A stretch of DNA of 10,129 nucleotides, from the NCBI GenBank assembly GCA_002492295.1, contig DKYC01000063.1, forward strand, positions 1-10,129, given 5' to 3'. The notes under the pieces were generated by a model. That model saw nothing but the letters and a program-made list of their open reading frames with translations. It was not told the origin of the DNA and ran no database searches. How positions within the stretch are numbered: position 1 is the first letter of the stretch; every line of letters begins with the position of its first letter. Both the position numbers and the translations under genes were made by a program. The DNA is from Lachnospiraceae bacterium UBA7110. Its GTDB lineage: Bacteria; Bacillota; Clostridia; Lachnospirales; Lachnospiraceae. This document shows positions 1 to 5,773 of the stretch, piece after piece.

Positions 1-9
1 CAACACCTA

Positions 10-231
10 ATGGTACGTTTGCGGGTTTTAGACATTTTAGAGGAACAACATCATACCAAATACTGGCTTTATAAGCAGATGGAAATGAGCTATCAGAATT
101 TTTCCAAGCTTATAAATAACGAAACACGCTCCATACGCTATGAAAATATCGAAAAGCTTAGCAGATTTTTGAACTGCCCTGTAGGCGACCTGTTTGAAAC
201 GGTGGACACTCCCGATGCAAAAGACGCCTGA
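10..231 (+). CDS. XRE-family (Cro/C1-type) helix-turn-helix protein
   Basis: A 73-residue protein that is essentially one Cro/C1-type helix-turn-helix domain, residues about 5-62. The segment around residues 14-34 (TKYWLYKQM...SYQNFSKLI) fits the paired helices, and the IEKLSRFLNCPVGDLFE segment at about 47-63 is the typical last helix of small Clostridia XRE regulators. It presumably binds DNA as a dimer; its target is unknown. It has no sensor domain, so it could be an autoregulator or a remnant of a mobile-element switch. Only nine bases precede the ATG and the frame stays open to the window edge, so no ribosome site can be seen and the true start could lie upstream, although similar proteins usually begin at about this point. 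It converges on the molybdenum cofactor operon and is separated from it by a terminator, so a regulatory link is not implied. Confidence 0.85.
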   Translation: MVRLRVLDILEEQHHTKYWLYKQMEMSYQNFSKLINNETRSIRYENIEKLSRFLNCPVGDLFETVDTPDAKDA

Positions 232-279
232 CAGTACCCGGCTTCTTTTGTATTTCATTATAATGAGTATAGCAAACCA

Positions 280-301
280 CATGGACACTCATCTGTCCAT
301 G
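280..301. other. Small perfect hairpin downstream of the XRE gene
   Basis: CATGGACA (280-287) and TGTCCATG (294-301) form an 8-bp perfect stem with a 6-base loop. A short T-rich stretch (ATTTTTG, from about 307) follows on the plus strand, a few bases away from the stem. It could be a weak first terminator for the XRE gene or an operator-like palindrome. The much stronger terminator at 332-388 follows, so its own role is uncertain. The rest of 232-331 shows no gene; the only other item seen is a 10-base palindrome, CATTATAATG, at 256-265. Confidence 0.5.
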
Positions 302-331
302 CCAATATTTTTGTGAAAAATTATTTAAAGT

Positions 332-388
332 AAAAACAGACTGCCAAAAACGCCGCTATTTACGGCATTTTTGACAGTCTGTTTTTTT
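332..388. terminator. Bidirectional intrinsic terminator between convergent genes
   Basis: A long inverted repeat: AAAAACAGACTG (332-343) pairs with CAGTCTGTTTTT (375-386). After a C/A mismatch, CAAAAA (345-350) pairs with TTTTTG (368-373). After a second C/A mismatch, GCCG (352-355) pairs with CGGC (363-366) around a 7-base loop. The plus strand continues with a seven-T run (382-388); the minus strand ends its stem in five T (complement of 332-336). It can therefore terminate both the XRE gene arriving from the left and the ten-gene operon arriving from the right, whose last stop codon is only 16 bases away. Confidence 0.9.
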
Positions 389-403
389 ACCATGTTTCCA
401 AGC

Positions 404-1333
404 CTACCGCTCTCTCCCGCATTCCCCCGCGTCCCCGCGCATAATCTCAATCCCATGCGCCAGTGTCGGCAAAATATATGACAGGCTTTCCTTCACCGCC
501 TTCACGCTTCCCGGAAGATTGATAATCAGCGATTGACCGCGCATCACGCTCACCGCGCGGCTAAGCATCGCCCGCGGCGTAATCCCCAGGCTATACTGCC
601 TGATTGCCTCTGCAATTCCCGGCGCATTTTTCGTTGCGGCACGCATCGTTGCTTCGGGTGTGCAGTCGCGCGGTGAAAATCCCGTGCCGCCCGTCGTAAA
701 GAGCACGTCAACCTTATCCTCGTCGCAAAACCGCACCATCTCCCGATATAGCTCATCCTCCTCATCGGGCAAGATTACCGTCCGTACAATCTCATATCCA
801 TTTTCCGCAAGCAGCCCGCAAACTGCCGGACCGCTCAAATCCTCGCGCTCCCCACGGCTGCCCTTATCGCTTGCCGTAATCACGCCCGCCCGAAACTTCG
901 GTTTTTCCCGTATCACAAGCTCATCCCCCACGCTGACCGTTCCACCATGCAGCACTCTCGCAAACACTCCCTCGCGTGGCATAATGCAGTCACCCACCTG
1001 ATGAAAAATTTCACACTCCGAATGGCACTGTTTTCCGATTTGCGTAATCTCCAAAACAACCTCATTGCACACAAAAACCGTACCAACCGGATACGTCTTA
1101 AAATCAAATCCTTCCACCAAAAGATTCTCCCCAAACGCACCGTCCGCAACCTTTGCCCCTCGCGCCCGAAACGCCTCAACCGCTTCATACGACAAGAGGC
1201 TCACCTGCCTATGCCAATTCCCTGCGTGCGCATCTTTTTCCAACCCGTAATTTGCAATCACCGCAGAAGTCCCAATATTGCGTTTTGCCGTTCCCTTTTT
1301 TTCACTGATACATACCGCTTTTATTATTCCCAT
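404..1333 (-). CDS. MOSC domain - MogA/MoaB molybdopterin adenylyltransferase fusion
   Basis: A 309-residue, two-domain protein. Residues about 1-145 are a small MOSC domain: the region around GKQCHSECEIF (100-110) and GDCIMPREGVFARVL (114-128) is typical and supplies the conserved cysteine (Cys103). Residues about 147-305 are a MogA/MoaB domain with TTGGTGFSPRDCTPEAT (213-229), Asp190 in ILPDEE, and INLPGSVKAVKE (271-282). MogA-type enzymes adenylylate molybdopterin before metal insertion. MOSC domains are linked to sulfur carriage or cofactor binding, so the fusion may hold cofactor intermediates. The start at 1333 is chosen because AAGGAGG lies 8 bases upstream. An ATG six bases earlier (1339) sits almost on that site, and the longer frame back to 1507 would overlap the end of moaA and has no family-like sequence. 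It is the last gene of the operon, after a 118-base structured gap. Confidence 0.93.
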   Translation of the reverse strand: MGIIKAVCISEKKGTAKRNIGTSAVIANYGLEKDAHAGNWHRQVSLLSYEAVEAFRARGAKVADGAFGENLLVEGFDFKTYPVGTVFVCNEVVLEITQIGKQCHSECEIFHQVGDCIMPREGVFARVLHGGTVSVGDELVIREKPKFRAGVITASDKGSRGEREDLSGPAVCGLLAENGYEIVRTVILPDEEDELYREMVRFCDEDKVDVLFTTGGTGFSPRDCTPEATMRAATKNAPGIAEAIRQYSLGITPRAMLSRAVSVMRGQSLIINLPGSVKAVKESLSYILPTLAHGIEIMRGDAGECGRER

Positions 1334-1356
1334 GCTCATTACCTCCTTACTCCAAC

Positions 1357-1452
1357 AGCCTGCGAATTTCTGACACCGAAAGCCAAAAGATTTTTGGTGT
1401 ATGTTAGACTCTGCACAAATTTGCCAGTTGAAAAATCTGCAATTTTTCAACT
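1357..1452 (-). repeat. Structured leader element B before the MOSC-MogA gene
   Basis: Read on the minus strand, this gap opens with an 11-bp perfect hairpin: AGTTGAAAAAT at 1452-1442 and ATTTTTCAACT at 1436-1426, with a 5-base loop. It starts on the last base of the moaA stop codon. Next come CAAATTTGTGC (1423-1413), a 6-bp hairpin (CCAAAA/TTTTGG on the plus strand, 1383-1388 with 1392-1397), and AAATTCGCAGGCT (1369-1357), just ahead of the ribosome site. The segments 1416-1424 and 1362-1369 can pair imperfectly. No T-run follows the first hairpin, so it is not a standard terminator. The same order of landmarks occurs upstream of modA (element A). It may be a dispersed short repeat or a shared RNA leader. 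Confidence 0.5.
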
Positions 1453-2429
1453 TAGCCCCCAATCTGTACCATCTTGCGTTTCTCTTCATGCCCCTGCATC
1501 GCCGCATCCGAGAATGAATGCCCCCTCGGCTTCTCTTTCACCGCCGACGCAATCCGCTCCCGGATTTCATCATCCCCTGCACCGCCGCGCAAAAGCGGCT
1601 TCAACGCAAGTCCGTTATCATAATGCAGACAGAGTTTCAACTGACCGTCCACCGTCAGCCTTACGCGGTTGCACGCTCCGCAGAATTTGTGCGACATCGG
1701 GCTGATAAACCCAATCCGTCCGAGAAACCCCGCAAACTGATAATGCTGCGCTGTTTCGCTCTCCGTTTCCGGTGATACTTTCCGCGCCGTTCCATATTGT
1801 CGTTCCAGCCGCTCCAAAATCTCCTCCGACGCAATCCCGCGAAACGCCTTTCCGCACCCAATCGGCATCAGCTCGATAAACCGCACATCCACATCCTTCT
1901 CCCGCGCAAGTCCCGCAAGCGCCTCAATACCGCCGTCATTCAGCTCCCTGCACGGCACGCAGTTTACCTTCACCCGCATCCTCCTGTCAAGCGCCGCATC
2001 AACCGCCGCAAGCACACGTGCAAGCCCGTCATACCCTGTAATCTGCTCGAATACCGCACGTTCAAGCGTGTCCAAACTAATGTTCACACGTTTTAGTCCC
2101 GCCTGCTTCAGCGCATCAATCTGCTCCTCCAAAAGCAGACCATTCGTCGTCATCGCAATATCTGAAATTCCTGCAAGACCGTCCACATCGCCAATCAGCT
2201 TCACAAGATTTTTGCGTACCAGCGGCTCACCACCCGTAAAACGCAGCTTTTTTATGCCAAGCGTCCCCATAATCCGCACTATCCGAAAAATCTCCTCCAG
2301 CGTCAGAACTTCTTCATGCGGCAAAACCGCCACGCCCTGTTTCGGCATGCAATACTGACACCGCAGATTACACTTGTCCGTAACTGAAATACGCAAATAA
2401 TCAATTTCCCTGCCAAATCCGTCCTTCAT
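1452..2429 (-). CDS. moaA: GTP 3',8-cyclase MoaA (radical SAM)
   Basis: A 325-residue radical SAM enzyme, the usual MoaA length. It converts GTP to 3',8-cyclo-7,8-dihydro-GTP, the first step of molybdenum cofactor synthesis. The S-adenosylmethionine-binding [4Fe-4S] cluster motif CNLRCQYC gives Cys20, Cys24 and Cys27. The second, substrate-side cluster uses Cys250 and Cys253 (HKFCGACNR) and Cys267 (LKLCLH). FTGGEPL (64-70) contacts S-adenosylmethionine, TTNG is at 94-97, and the protein ends in the Gly-Gly that is important for catalysis in this family. The start is supported by AGAGGA 7 bases upstream. It follows modC by 12 bases, so it is co-transcribed with the transporter. It works with MoaC, encoded three genes earlier in the operon, and nothing in its key residues looks damaged. 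Confidence 0.97.
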   Translation of the reverse strand: MKDGFGREIDYLRISVTDKCNLRCQYCMPKQGVAVLPHEEVLTLEEIFRIVRIMGTLGIKKLRFTGGEPLVRKNLVKLIGDVDGLAGISDIAMTTNGLLLEEQIDALKQAGLKRVNISLDTLERAVFEQITGYDGLARVLAAVDAALDRRMRVKVNCVPCRELNDGGIEALAGLAREKDVDVRFIELMPIGCGKAFRGIASEEILERLERQYGTARKVSPETESETAQHYQFAGFLGRIGFISPMSHKFCGACNRVRLTVDGQLKLCLHYDNGLALKPLLRGGAGDDEIRERIASAVKEKPRGHSFSDAAMQGHEEKRKMVQIGG

Positions 2430-2441
2430 CGTATCGTCCTC

Positions 2442-3497
2442 TTATTTCTCCATCAAAATCAGTTTATCCGCAGGAACCCTTAAGTACAGCGGCTTATCCT
2501 TTATCTTCTGCCACTCTTCCTTAGGAAGTTCATACGTCATTACCGCATACCCCGTTTTCATCTCCACCGCCCTGTTCGTAAACAGTACAATAAACGAAAA
2601 CGTATCCTCAATCACACGTAAAATCTCACACGCAATCACATTCTCCACTTCGCGCTCATATGCGCACACAGGTTCCAAAAAATGTGCCCGCACGCCGGCA
2701 TAACAAAACACCGTATCAGGTGCCCCCGCGGCATCAACCCCCGAAAGCGGAATTCCCCAATCCAATGCAAAATACCCTGTCTTCCTCCGTTCTAACCGCG
2801 TAATGTTTTTACACCCCGTAAGCAGCGTCGCAGCAAGTGTCTTTGGCGCATCAAAAATCCCGTGCTTGCTCTGAATATCGACAATGCTCCCATGCTCCAT
2901 CACCGCAATCCTGTCCGTCAGCCGATACACCTCATTTCGGTCATGTGAAACAAAAATCCCGCCGTTTTCAAATGATTCCATGACATTCATGACTTCGCGC
3001 TCCAACTGCGTTTTCAGATAATTGTCCAATGCCGAAAACGGCTCGTCAAGCATCACAAACCGCGGATTTTGTGCAAGCATTCTCGCAAGCGCCACACGCT
3101 GCTTCTGTCCGCCCGAAAGCTGTGCAGGATACAGCCGCTCCTTGCCCTTCAAAAAAAACCGTTCAATATATTCCCGCGTCTTGTCCTTATCCTTCGCACC
3201 GCACATAATATTCTGAAAAACCGTCATGTGCGGAAACAGCGCATAATCCTGAAACAGATACCCGATATTGCGCTTTCTTGTCGGAACGTTAATCTTTTTT
3301 GCAGCGTCAAACAGCACCTCGCCGTTCAGATTTATGACACCTGTGTCGGGTTTTTCAATCCCCGCAATACACTTGAGCGTCAGGCTCTTCCCACATCCCG
3401 ATGCACCCAAAATGGCAAACATTTCATTCTCCGTCTCAAACCGCACGCGCAGCAGAAAATCCCCGCACCGCTTTTCAATATCCACATACAATGACAT
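2442..3497 (-). CDS. modC: Molybdate ABC transporter ATP-binding protein ModC
   Basis: A 351-residue ATPase that drives molybdate import through ModB. The nucleotide-binding domain is complete: Walker A GASGCGKS (31-38), Q-loop around Gln83 (LFQDYALFPH), signature LSGGQ (127-131), Walker B FVMLDE (147-152) and H-loop His185 (VSHD). The remaining C-terminal part, about 220-351, fits the size and position of the TOBE/MOP-like oxyanion-sensing domain of ModC proteins and ends in a typical PADKLILMEK strand, though its sequence is divergent. Its start codon overlaps the modB stop by one base (TGATG), indicating translational coupling. Sulfate or iron transporter ATPases have the same domain plan; the assignment to molybdate rests on the operon. 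Confidence 0.93.
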   Translation of the reverse strand: MSLYVDIEKRCGDFLLRVRFETENEMFAILGASGCGKSLTLKCIAGIEKPDTGVINLNGEVLFDAAKKINVPTRKRNIGYLFQDYALFPHMTVFQNIMCGAKDKDKTREYIERFFLKGKERLYPAQLSGGQKQRVALARMLAQNPRFVMLDEPFSALDNYLKTQLEREVMNVMESFENGGIFVSHDRNEVYRLTDRIAVMEHGSIVDIQSKHGIFDAPKTLAATLLTGCKNITRLERRKTGYFALDWGIPLSGVDAAGAPDTVFCYAGVRAHFLEPVCAYEREVENVIACEILRVIEDTFSFIVLFTNRAVEMKTGYAVMTYELPKEEWQKIKDKPLYLRVPADKLILMEK

Positions 3498-4180
3498 CAG
3501 AACCCGTTCCCCCCTTCACGCATACACGCCCTGTTCTGAAGGCTCAGCCAATAATTCATCAGAACAATTGTAAGAAACGAAATCGTCATAATCATCGCCA
3601 CCCAGCGGTACGCAAGCACACGGTTACCGCTTTGCATTGCCGTGTAGACCGCAACCGACATCGTCTGCGTCCGGCCGGGAATGTTGCCCGCAAGCATAAT
3701 TGTCGCGCCAAATTCCCCCAAAGCCCGCGCAAACGCAAGGATTGTCGCCGCCGCAATCCCTGGAAGCGACGCAGGCAGGAGTACCTTAAAAAACAGCGTA
3801 CCCTCCGACATTCCGAGCGTCCTTGCCGCGTAAATCAGGTTTTTATCCACCTGCTCAAACGCCCCAAGCGACGTGCGGTACATAATCGGGAACGAAACCA
3901 CCGCCGCCGCAATTGCCGCCCCCTGCCACGTAAACAGCACATTTATCCCCATCCGCATAAAAAACTGTCCGACCGCGGAATTTTTTCCAAACAAAAGCAA
4001 CAGAAAAAATCCCACCACCGTCGGCGGAAGCACCATCGGCAACGAAAAAATTCCGTCCGCAAAAAGCCGCATCCTGTTCAGGGAAAGCACGAATCGCGCC
4101 GCCAAAAGCCCCAGGATAAACGTGACGCCCGTGGCGGTCAAAGCCACCTTCATTGAAATCCACAATGGTGAATAGTCCAT
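3497..4180 (-). CDS. modB: Molybdate ABC transporter permease ModB
   Basis: A 227-residue inner-membrane permease with about five hydrophobic segments, for example around 12-35, 45-65, 84-104, 140-165 and 193-212, the usual ModB size. Diagnostic stretches are FSLPMVLPPTVVGFFLL (45-61), the EAA-type coupling loop YAARTLGMSEGTLFFKVLLP (117-136), which docks onto ModC, and ARALGEFGATIMLAGNIPGR (151-170), which is highly typical of molybdate and sulfate permeases. It should form a homodimer with two ModC subunits. A purine-rich stretch (GAGGAG, then GGGA) precedes the ATG. It lies 38 bases after modA and overlaps modC by one base. No defects were seen. Confidence 0.95.
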   Translation of the reverse strand: MDYSPLWISMKVALTATGVTFILGLLAARFVLSLNRMRLFADGIFSLPMVLPPTVVGFFLLLLFGKNSAVGQFFMRMGINVLFTWQGAAIAAAVVSFPIMYRTSLGAFEQVDKNLIYAARTLGMSEGTLFFKVLLPASLPGIAAATILAFARALGEFGATIMLAGNIPGRTQTMSVAVYTAMQSGNRVLAYRWVAMIMTISFLTIVLMNYWLSLQNRACMREGGNGF

Positions 4181-4218
4181 TTATATCCCTGCTCCTCTCA
4201 AAATCCGTGGACAAAATC

Positions 4219-5136
4219 TTACTCCCGCATATCCGAAAAACCATAATTCTCAAACAATGCCATCGACGCATCACTTTGCAAAAACGAAACCCACGCCGCG
4301 GCCTCGTCGGGATGTTCGCTTGCCGCCACAACGCCGATTGGATAAATCACCGGCTTACAAGAGCCCTGCGGCGCCTCGCACACAATCGTGACATCCTCCG
4401 ACGTATACGCGTCTGTCGCATAAACAACGCCGCAGTCCACCGCCGCAGTTTCCACCCACGAAAGCACCGTACGCACGTCCGAACCGTAATTTGCCTTTGC
4501 CTTTACAGCGTCAAGAATGCCAAGACTTGTAAAAATCTCCTCCGAATACTGTCCCACCGGAACACTTCCCGGCTCCCCCAGTCCAATCATCGTCACGGCG
4601 TCCGTCGCCACATCCGCAAAAGAACTGACACGCGTGTCACCTTCCTTTGGCACAATCAAAACCACCTTGTTCTCCAAAAGCTGCACAATGGAAGCCGAAT
4701 CCATCAGTCCTTCTTCATCCAAAGCCGTCATCTGCTTTGTCGCCGCAGAAATAAACACATCCGCAGGTGCACCCTCTTCTATCTGCGTCTGTAAGGCACC
4801 CGAACCGCCGTACGAGATATTTACTGTGATATTCGGATTTTCGTTCTCAAACCGCGTTTTCAATTCATCGCATACATCCGTCAAAGATGCCGCCGCAAGA
4901 ATCGTCAGTTCGACCTTTTCCGTTGTCGGCGTATTTGCGTCCGCACTCAAAGTTCCACCGTCAACCGCCGTCGTTTCCACCGGAACATTATTCACAGGCT
5001 CCGTAGCGCCCACAGGTGCGTCCGCCGCTGACGTTTTGCCGCTCTGTTGTTCCGTCAGCGACGCGCACGCCCCAGCCAGCATTGCAATCGCCAGCAATAC
5101 CGCCGCTATCTTTAAAAATCTGTTGTTCATATTCAT
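4219..5136 (-). CDS. modA: Molybdate-binding lipoprotein ModA
   Basis: A 305-residue extracytoplasmic solute-binding protein that captures molybdate (or tungstate) for ModB and ModC. The start at 5136 is chosen because AAGGGAG lies 7 bases upstream; an upstream ATG at 5175 lacks such a site and would put a polar stretch before the signal peptide. Residues 1-23 form a signal peptide (basic start, then KIAAVLLAIAML), and Cys24 is the likely lipidated residue, although the lipobox reads AGAC and not the usual LAGC. Residues about 25-74 are a low-complexity Ala/Thr/Pro/Ser spacer. The ModA fold begins at ELTILAAASLTDV (76-88). Likely ligand residues by family analogy are Ser84, Ser112 (GGSGAL), Val193 (PVGQY) and Tyr239 (VVYATDAY). 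The two other oxyanion families, TupA and WtpA, fit less well. A 115-base structured leader precedes it. Confidence 0.95.
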   Translation of the reverse strand: MNMNNRFLKIAAVLLAIAMLAGACASLTEQQSGKTSAADAPVGATEPVNNVPVETTAVDGGTLSADANTPTTEKVELTILAAASLTDVCDELKTRFENENPNITVNISYGGSGALQTQIEEGAPADVFISAATKQMTALDEEGLMDSASIVQLLENKVVLIVPKEGDTRVSSFADVATDAVTMIGLGEPGSVPVGQYSEEIFTSLGILDAVKAKANYGSDVRTVLSWVETAAVDCGVVYATDAYTSEDVTIVCEAPQGSCKPVIYPIGVVAASEHPDEAAAWVSFLQSDASMALFENYGFSDMRE

Positions 5137-5153
5137 AATCTTGCTCCCTTCAT

Positions 5154-5216
5154 AGCCTGCAAGTTTGGGCTTCAAAGCACAAACTTGTAAGATTGAAAAT
5201 TTTAATTTTCAATCTT
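5154..5216 (-). repeat. Structured leader element A before modA
   Basis: Read on the minus strand: AAGATTGAAAATT (5216-5204) pairs perfectly with AATTTTCAATCTT (5201-5189), a 13-bp stem across two bases. Next, CAAGTTTG (5187-5180) pairs with CAAACTTG (5167-5160), and inside that loop GCTT and AAGC can add a further four pairs. The element ends with GCAGGCT (5160-5154), shortly before the modA ribosome site. No T-run follows either stem. Its landmarks match element B upstream of the MOSC-MogA gene: an A/T-rich hairpin with GAAAAWT, then CAARTTTGTGC, then GCAGGCT. It could be an RNA leader tuning modA expression or a short dispersed palindromic repeat. Confidence 0.55.
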
Positions 5217-5228
5217 TTCCTCCATTCA

Positions 5229-5244
5229 AGGCGCAACAGCGCCT
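5229..5244 (-). other. GC-rich hairpin just after moaC
   Basis: AGGCGC (5229-5234) and GCGCCT (5239-5244) form a 6-bp GC-rich stem with a four-base loop, seven bases beyond the moaC stop codon in the direction of transcription. No T-run follows, so it is unlikely to be a simple intrinsic terminator. It is the first of three consecutive hairpins between moaC and modA and may affect mRNA stability or processing at this junction. Confidence 0.5.
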
Positions 5245-5251
5245 ATCCCAA

Positions 5252-5737
5252 TTAAAAGGACGGCTCCGCAATAAAATGCCCGCTCTTTCCACCCGATTTT
5301 TCAATCAGATGAATATCCGAAATCCGCATACTGCGGTCAAGCGCCTTGCACATATCATAAATCGTAAGCAACGCCACACTCACCCCGGTAAGCGCCTCCA
5401 TTTCCACCCCGGTTTTTCCCGAAAGCTTCGCGGTACAAATACATTTTATCTGCCTTTTGCCATCCTCATATGCAAAATCAACCGTTACCTTCGTCAGCAT
5501 CAGCGGATGGCACAGGGGAATTAATTCAGAAGTTTTTTTCGCCGCCATAATGCCCGCAATCCGCGCCGTACCAAGCACATCGCCCTTTTTCGCAGTACCG
5601 TCCTTAATTGCCGCGTAAACCTCCTCGTTCACGGCAATCCTTCCTCCTGCCACCGCCACGCGCTCTGTAATCTCCTTATCCGTCACGTCCACCATAACAG
5701 CGTTACCCTTGCTGTCAAAATGCGTCAGTTCTCCCAT
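5252..5737 (-). CDS. moaC: Cyclic pyranopterin monophosphate synthase MoaC
   Basis: A 161-residue enzyme that turns the MoaA product into cyclic pyranopterin monophosphate. The start at 5737 is preferred over an in-frame ATG at 5746 for two reasons. AAAGGA sits 8 bases upstream of it, whereas it abuts the earlier ATG. The resulting MGELTHFDSKG N-terminus also lines up with E. coli MoaC (MSQLTH...). With this start the active-site residues fall at the E. coli numbers as I recall them: Lys51 in KKGDV, and Asp128 and Lys131 in TIYDMCKALD. IPLCHPLMLTKV (about 73-84) and SGKTGVEMEALTGVSVALL (about 106-124) are the other family signatures. The C-terminus SGGKSGHF is also typical. It follows the MoeA-like gene by 36 bases. 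If the earlier start is used, three residues are added. Confidence 0.96.
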   Translation of the reverse strand: MGELTHFDSKGNAVMVDVTDKEITERVAVAGGRIAVNEEVYAAIKDGTAKKGDVLGTARIAGIMAAKKTSELIPLCHPLMLTKVTVDFAYEDGKRQIKCICTAKLSGKTGVEMEALTGVSVALLTIYDMCKALDRSMRISDIHLIEKSGGKSGHFIAEPSF

Positions 5738-5773
5738 ATCTTCCATCCTTTCCCAGTCTATGCCCTTTTCATT

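Noticed and set aside
10..231. The XRE protein as the regulator of the cofactor operon
   Set aside because: It lies at the far, terminator end of the operon in the opposite orientation, more than 9 kb from the operon promoter. Nothing links it beyond proximity.
1426..1452. An intrinsic terminator directly after moaA
   Set aside because: The 11-bp hairpin is perfect, but no T-run follows in the direction of transcription, so read-through into the MOSC-MogA gene is expected.
1334..1507. A longer N-terminus for the MOSC-MogA protein, starting at 1507
   Set aside because: It overlaps the end of moaA and reads through the palindromic leader. The translated stretch resembles no MOSC domain, and the strong ribosome site is placed for the start at 1333.
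3401..4156. Long open frame on the plus strand opposite modB and modC
   Set aside because: It is rich in Arg, His and Pro with no recognisable domain, has no ribosome site, and lies opposite well-identified genes. The same holds for the open frames at 947-1705, 4517-5155 and 5867-6502.
5137..5216. An internal promoter for modA (TTGAAA, 17 bases, TACAAG)
   Set aside because: The -10 matches only four of six positions and lies inside the hairpin sequence, so chance in A/T-rich DNA is as likely.
5137..5251. A molybdenum cofactor riboswitch (Moco RNA motif) ahead of modA
   Set aside because: The context fits, but I cannot recognise the conserved bases of that motif. The stems here are simple A/T-rich palindromes without its multi-stem core. 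A covariance search (Infernal with the Rfam Moco model) would decide.
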